This document shows, piece by piece, positions 5,901-6,973 of a stretch of DNA of 6,973 bases. Origin of the DNA: Spirochaetaceae bacterium (GTDB lineage Bacteria > Spirochaetota > Spirochaetia > Treponematales > Breznakiellaceae); contig JAIRMO010000132.1 of NCBI GenBank assembly GCA_031258625.1, positions 1-6,973 on the forward strand. Direction: 5' to 3'. The first letter of the stretch is position 1, and each line of letters opens with the position of its first letter. The translations under genes and the position numbers were made by a program. The notes under the pieces are model-generated. The model made no database searches and had not been told where the DNA came from. It saw only the letters and a program-made list of their open reading frames with translations.

Positions 5901-6973
5901 GGAGGCAGGGCGTTCAAAACCGCCTGGGGGGGGTAATCAATAACCACGGTGGGAACCTTAACCTTCCGTTTGTCCTGGAAGCGAATGGAAGCGGTACTGA
6001 CGTTCCCGCTCTTGTCCACCGCCGTTACCCGAAAAGAATCGGCGTTTTTTTGAACCGTCGAAAAGTCCAGGCCCATGGTCCAATACTGGTTGCCGGGGCG
6101 CAGGAGAATATCCGCGGTTTTATCCCCCCATTCATAATAAAGGCGGTCCACTCCGACCACATCATAGATACGGCCGGTTACGGTAACCTCGCCATAGACA
6201 TCCTCATCGGCCCGGGGAGAAAGAATCTCCAGTTCCGGCCCCTGGTTGTCGACGAAAAAGAGATAGGGTTTTACGGTTTCTATACCCGTTTTATCCACGG
6301 TTCTGATGTAATACACCACCGGCCCGTCGTCCATGTTTTTGGTTCTGATGGGAAAGGTAAAATTCGCGGCGGTTTCCCCTTTTTTCGTTTTTAACGATAT
6401 GGGGATAAAGGTCTCTCCCTCGTCGGCGCTGTACTCCACGGAACCAATGCCGTTGGCGTCGTCCGCCCGGCCGCTGATGACAGCGTTCCCGCTGATAAGA
6501 TCCCCTGTTTTATGGCTCACCAGTTCTATTGAAGGAGCCGCCCGGTCTATGATAACAGGTATCATATATTCCGGCCCGGCGATGCCTTTCGAGTCATAGG
6601 CCTGGGCCCAGACGGTATGGGTTCCCTCTTTGAGGCTTCCAATGGGAATGATCAGGTTCCAGTAGTCGGAACCCTCCGCCACCCGGGGGTCCTGGTCGTC
6701 CAGGCGGACCAATACCCGGCTTACCCCGAAACGGCCGGAGGCCACCCCGATAAGCCGGATATCCTGACGGAGAATCTGGTTGGGTTCCGGGTACACCACC
6801 CGGGCTATGGGAAGCCCCGCGTTGGGATCCACCCGGATATTAAAGGGCCCGCTTTCCGCCTGGTTTCCCGCCGCGTCTTTGGACGTTACCAGGACATTGT
6901 ATTTCCCCGGCTTGGACTCGGTTACGTCAAAATCCCCCTGCCAGACCTCCTTTCCTTCGGCGGTCTTGGTAAC
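2933..6973 (-). CDS. giant Ig-repeat protein with C-terminal outer-membrane beta-barrel, 5' end beyond window
   Basis: The frame is open from the right edge to TAA at 2935-2933 (1346 codons). The GTG at 6832 is internal, because the 47 codons before it continue an Ig domain (GKYNVLVTSKDAAGNQAES). Counting from the edge, residues 1-52 are the end of one Ig-like domain. About eleven full domains of 85-110 residues follow, starting near 55, 147, 246, 341, 438, 536, 632, 736, 828, 928 and 1022, then a half domain at 1130-1170. Units share the pattern P-(3-5 residues)-SP/TP, a GxxxD-xGI-xV core and a closing TVDK-GI / KDRAGN strand, resembling Pfam Big_7-type bacterial Ig domains. Residues 1171-1346 look like eight amphipathic barrel strands ending TLGARLNIF, a typical BAM beta-signal. 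There is no cysteine. I infer an outer-membrane-anchored structural or adhesive protein; its specific role and ligand are unknown. Signal peptide and start are not in view. Confidence 0.9.
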   Translation of the reverse strand, partial: VTKTAEGKEVWQGDFDVTESKPGKYNVLVTSKDAAGNQAESGPFNIRVDPNAGLPIARVVYPEPNQILRQDIRLIGVASGRFGVSRVLVRLDDQDPRVAEGSDYWNLIIPIGSLKEGTHTVWAQAYDSKGIAGPEYMIPVIIDRAAPSIELVSHKTGDLISGNAVISGRADDANGIGSVEYSADEGETFIPISLKTKKGETAANFTFPIRTKNMDDGPVVYYIRTVDKTGIETVKPYLFFVDNQGPELEILSPRADEDVYGEVTVTGRIYDVVGVDRLYYEWGDKTADILLRPGNQYWTMGLDFSTVQKNADSFRVTAVDKSGNVSTASIRFQDKRKVKVPTVVIDYPPQAVLNALPPDTSIFGHIERGFAPDSVVIDGLAEELSALPAFRISPDMIPQGRGSLRVSPKSADGVTGTPVQIRFNKPAPLPGPDGTVPAVSLTPSRITLTAPAANAFLSGPTFTMEGRVSNSSRLEFRLSPDVDWRPITLDPEGGFRAEISIAQVDEGPIHMELRTTSGGVGDMPLYHPLNRVTSRPEIQILTPTGRVHGTVTVSGLVSAVVPITEISYSEDNATYVPLNFRSRYDKVWFTLIHDFTAMNKAGGGLTFRITDASGASYIQGPAVTFDAASDTPTLLVNTPSGGEVITEAFEISGIAFDDDGIASVNWRIIHPKNGDDAGEEEEPPFQKIATSQSFQVAVPLSGVVDGENVIEVYTEDIYGVQSETAVRAVKVSLAPPEATVVEPAITEYNRQNITIRGTSADANGIEEVNISMDNGTTYQRARGTEEWNLSLNTAAYKDGVYSLLIRTVDKYGIEAISNALINIDNTSPELSVETPVGGDRVGTRLEIAGRVQDNIELWDVKMQLISVAGLVAPIITDLNPEVVIMETMDISALPQGEYILRINAKDRAGNESLVARKIQVAVDDTASEVVLYNPMPGLDHSGPLFVSGKVSGADIPRNITLLVNGNSSALVEVDRYGFFGYQYPEERLTREENMIFAAGFDSPSGERIISKEHTVHYVPLGPILTVESHRDGDVITGRPWLSGRAWVSVSPVEEMNMTREQKKALAVTEVQVSFDNGRSFGKASGKGNWKFRLETGDLPLGHLPVLVKAEFADGRVAVRRLILTVDTNIPQVETIEPVEDSTHRDALQVYGTSSDDFELDGVEISLRPGDKAGYSVPGFIQGMYLDTNVLGATWIDIGLGLSFFKDNVKLQFQVGFAPEEDPYTHQAARFLGTVAGFKLLANIFYLPFDYFLGPDWSFFSMSLAVGANFSYFTMDPDNDRPALIMGAFLTQFEFFRADLSHFFPKWKYAKTLSLYVEPILWFASSEVKDVEVIIPRITLGARLNIF
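2936..3463 (-). other. C-terminal eight-strand outer-membrane barrel domain of the Ig protein
   Basis: The last 176 residues have an alternating polar/hydrophobic, aromatic-rich composition unlike the Ig part. My strand reading is: GYSVPGFIQGMYLD; TWIDIGLGLSFF; VKLQFQVGFA; LGTVAGFKLLANIFYLPF; FFSMSLAVGANFSYF; ALIMGAFLTQFEFF; TLSLYVEPILWFA; IPRITLGARLNIF. Acidic or polar turns such as PEEDP, DPDNDRP and SSEVKDVE separate several of them. The end matches polar-x-Gly-x-x-hydrophobic-x-hydrophobic-Phe, the signal read by the BAM complex. The strand count is by eye and could be off by two. Confidence 0.65.
5163..5171. repeat. nine-base C homopolymer (G9 on the coding strand) inside the Ig-barrel gene
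   Basis: Nine consecutive C on the plus strand, read as part of Ala-Gly-Gly-Gly-Leu in the sixth Ig unit (glycines 602-604 counted from the window edge). It is the longest single-base run in the window. A one-base slip would shift the frame and remove the remaining domains including the barrel. Confidence 0.9.
5926..5933. repeat. eight-base G homopolymer (C8 on the coding strand) inside the Ig-barrel gene
   Basis: Eight consecutive G on the plus strand, encoding the Pro-Pro of IDYPPQA at the start of the fourth Ig unit. It is a second slippage-prone tract in the same gene, about 760 bases upstream of the G9 tract in the direction of translation. Confidence 0.9.

Larger units (their letters stand above)
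3464..6973 (-). repeat. tandem array of bacterial Ig-like domains (protein-level repeat)
   Basis: Eleven complete units plus partial units at both ends, mean spacing about 97 residues. DNA identity between units is low: the clearest shared stretch I found is CAATGCCGTTGGC, in the second unit (about 6445-6457) and the eighth (about 4677-4690), encoding the DANGI core. The array is therefore old and diverged, not a recent expansion. Most units carry one D-rich loop such as ADDANGI, SADANGI or FDDDGI, which might bind calcium (inferred). The seventh unit has an acidic insertion (GDDAGEEEEPP) and the eleventh a charged, helix-like insertion (EEMNMTREQKKALA). Confidence 0.85.

Noticed and set aside
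1..6973. tRNA, rRNA, riboswitch, CRISPR, insertion sequence or attachment-site signals
   Set aside because: Nearly all of the window is coding and the only intergenic stretch (76 bases) holds none of these; no terminal inverted repeats, transposase or spaced direct repeats were seen.

Overview
The window looks like chromosomal DNA from a spirochaete of the Treponema / termite-gut treponeme (Breznakiellaceae) type. This is inferred from three things: a def-fmt pair followed by a kinase-less PASTA protein, a very long cysteine-free Ig-repeat protein ending in an outer-membrane beta-barrel, and a mid-50s GC content (by eye) with heavy use of CGG, CCC/CCG and GGG codons. The genus is a judgement from gene content and style, not a database match. 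I see no mobile element, RNA gene or CRISPR array.

Layout. (1) Positions 1945 down to 1 on the minus strand carry a tight operon: def (peptide deformylase), then fmt (methionyl-tRNA formyltransferase) 2 bases later, then, 8 bases after fmt, a single-pass membrane protein with PASTA domains that runs off the left edge. The fmt stop codon lies inside the Shine-Dalgarno sequence of the PASTA gene, so translation is probably coupled. (2) Positions 1946-2021 are a 76-base AT-rich divergent promoter region with inverted repeats. (3) Positions 2022-2927 on the plus strand carry rarD, a ten-helix EamA/DMT-family transporter. (4) Positions 6973 down to 2933 on the minus strand are one open frame, convergent with rarD and separated from it by only 5 bases. 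It encodes at least 1346 residues: about eleven full bacterial Ig-like domains plus partial ones, then a C-terminal segment of about 176 residues that reads as an eight-stranded outer-membrane barrel with a textbook beta-signal and terminal Phe. Its start codon lies beyond the right edge.

Functionally, def and fmt are the two halves of the N-formyl-methionine cycle (fmt adds the formyl group to initiator Met-tRNA, def removes it from new proteins). The PASTA protein is an envelope or peptidoglycan-sensing type of protein riding on the same transcript. The long Ig-barrel protein is the most unusual object here. It joins a stack of Ig domains to a barrel too small to be a classical autotransporter pore, and its coding sequence holds G9 and C8 homopolymer tracts that could allow phase variation.
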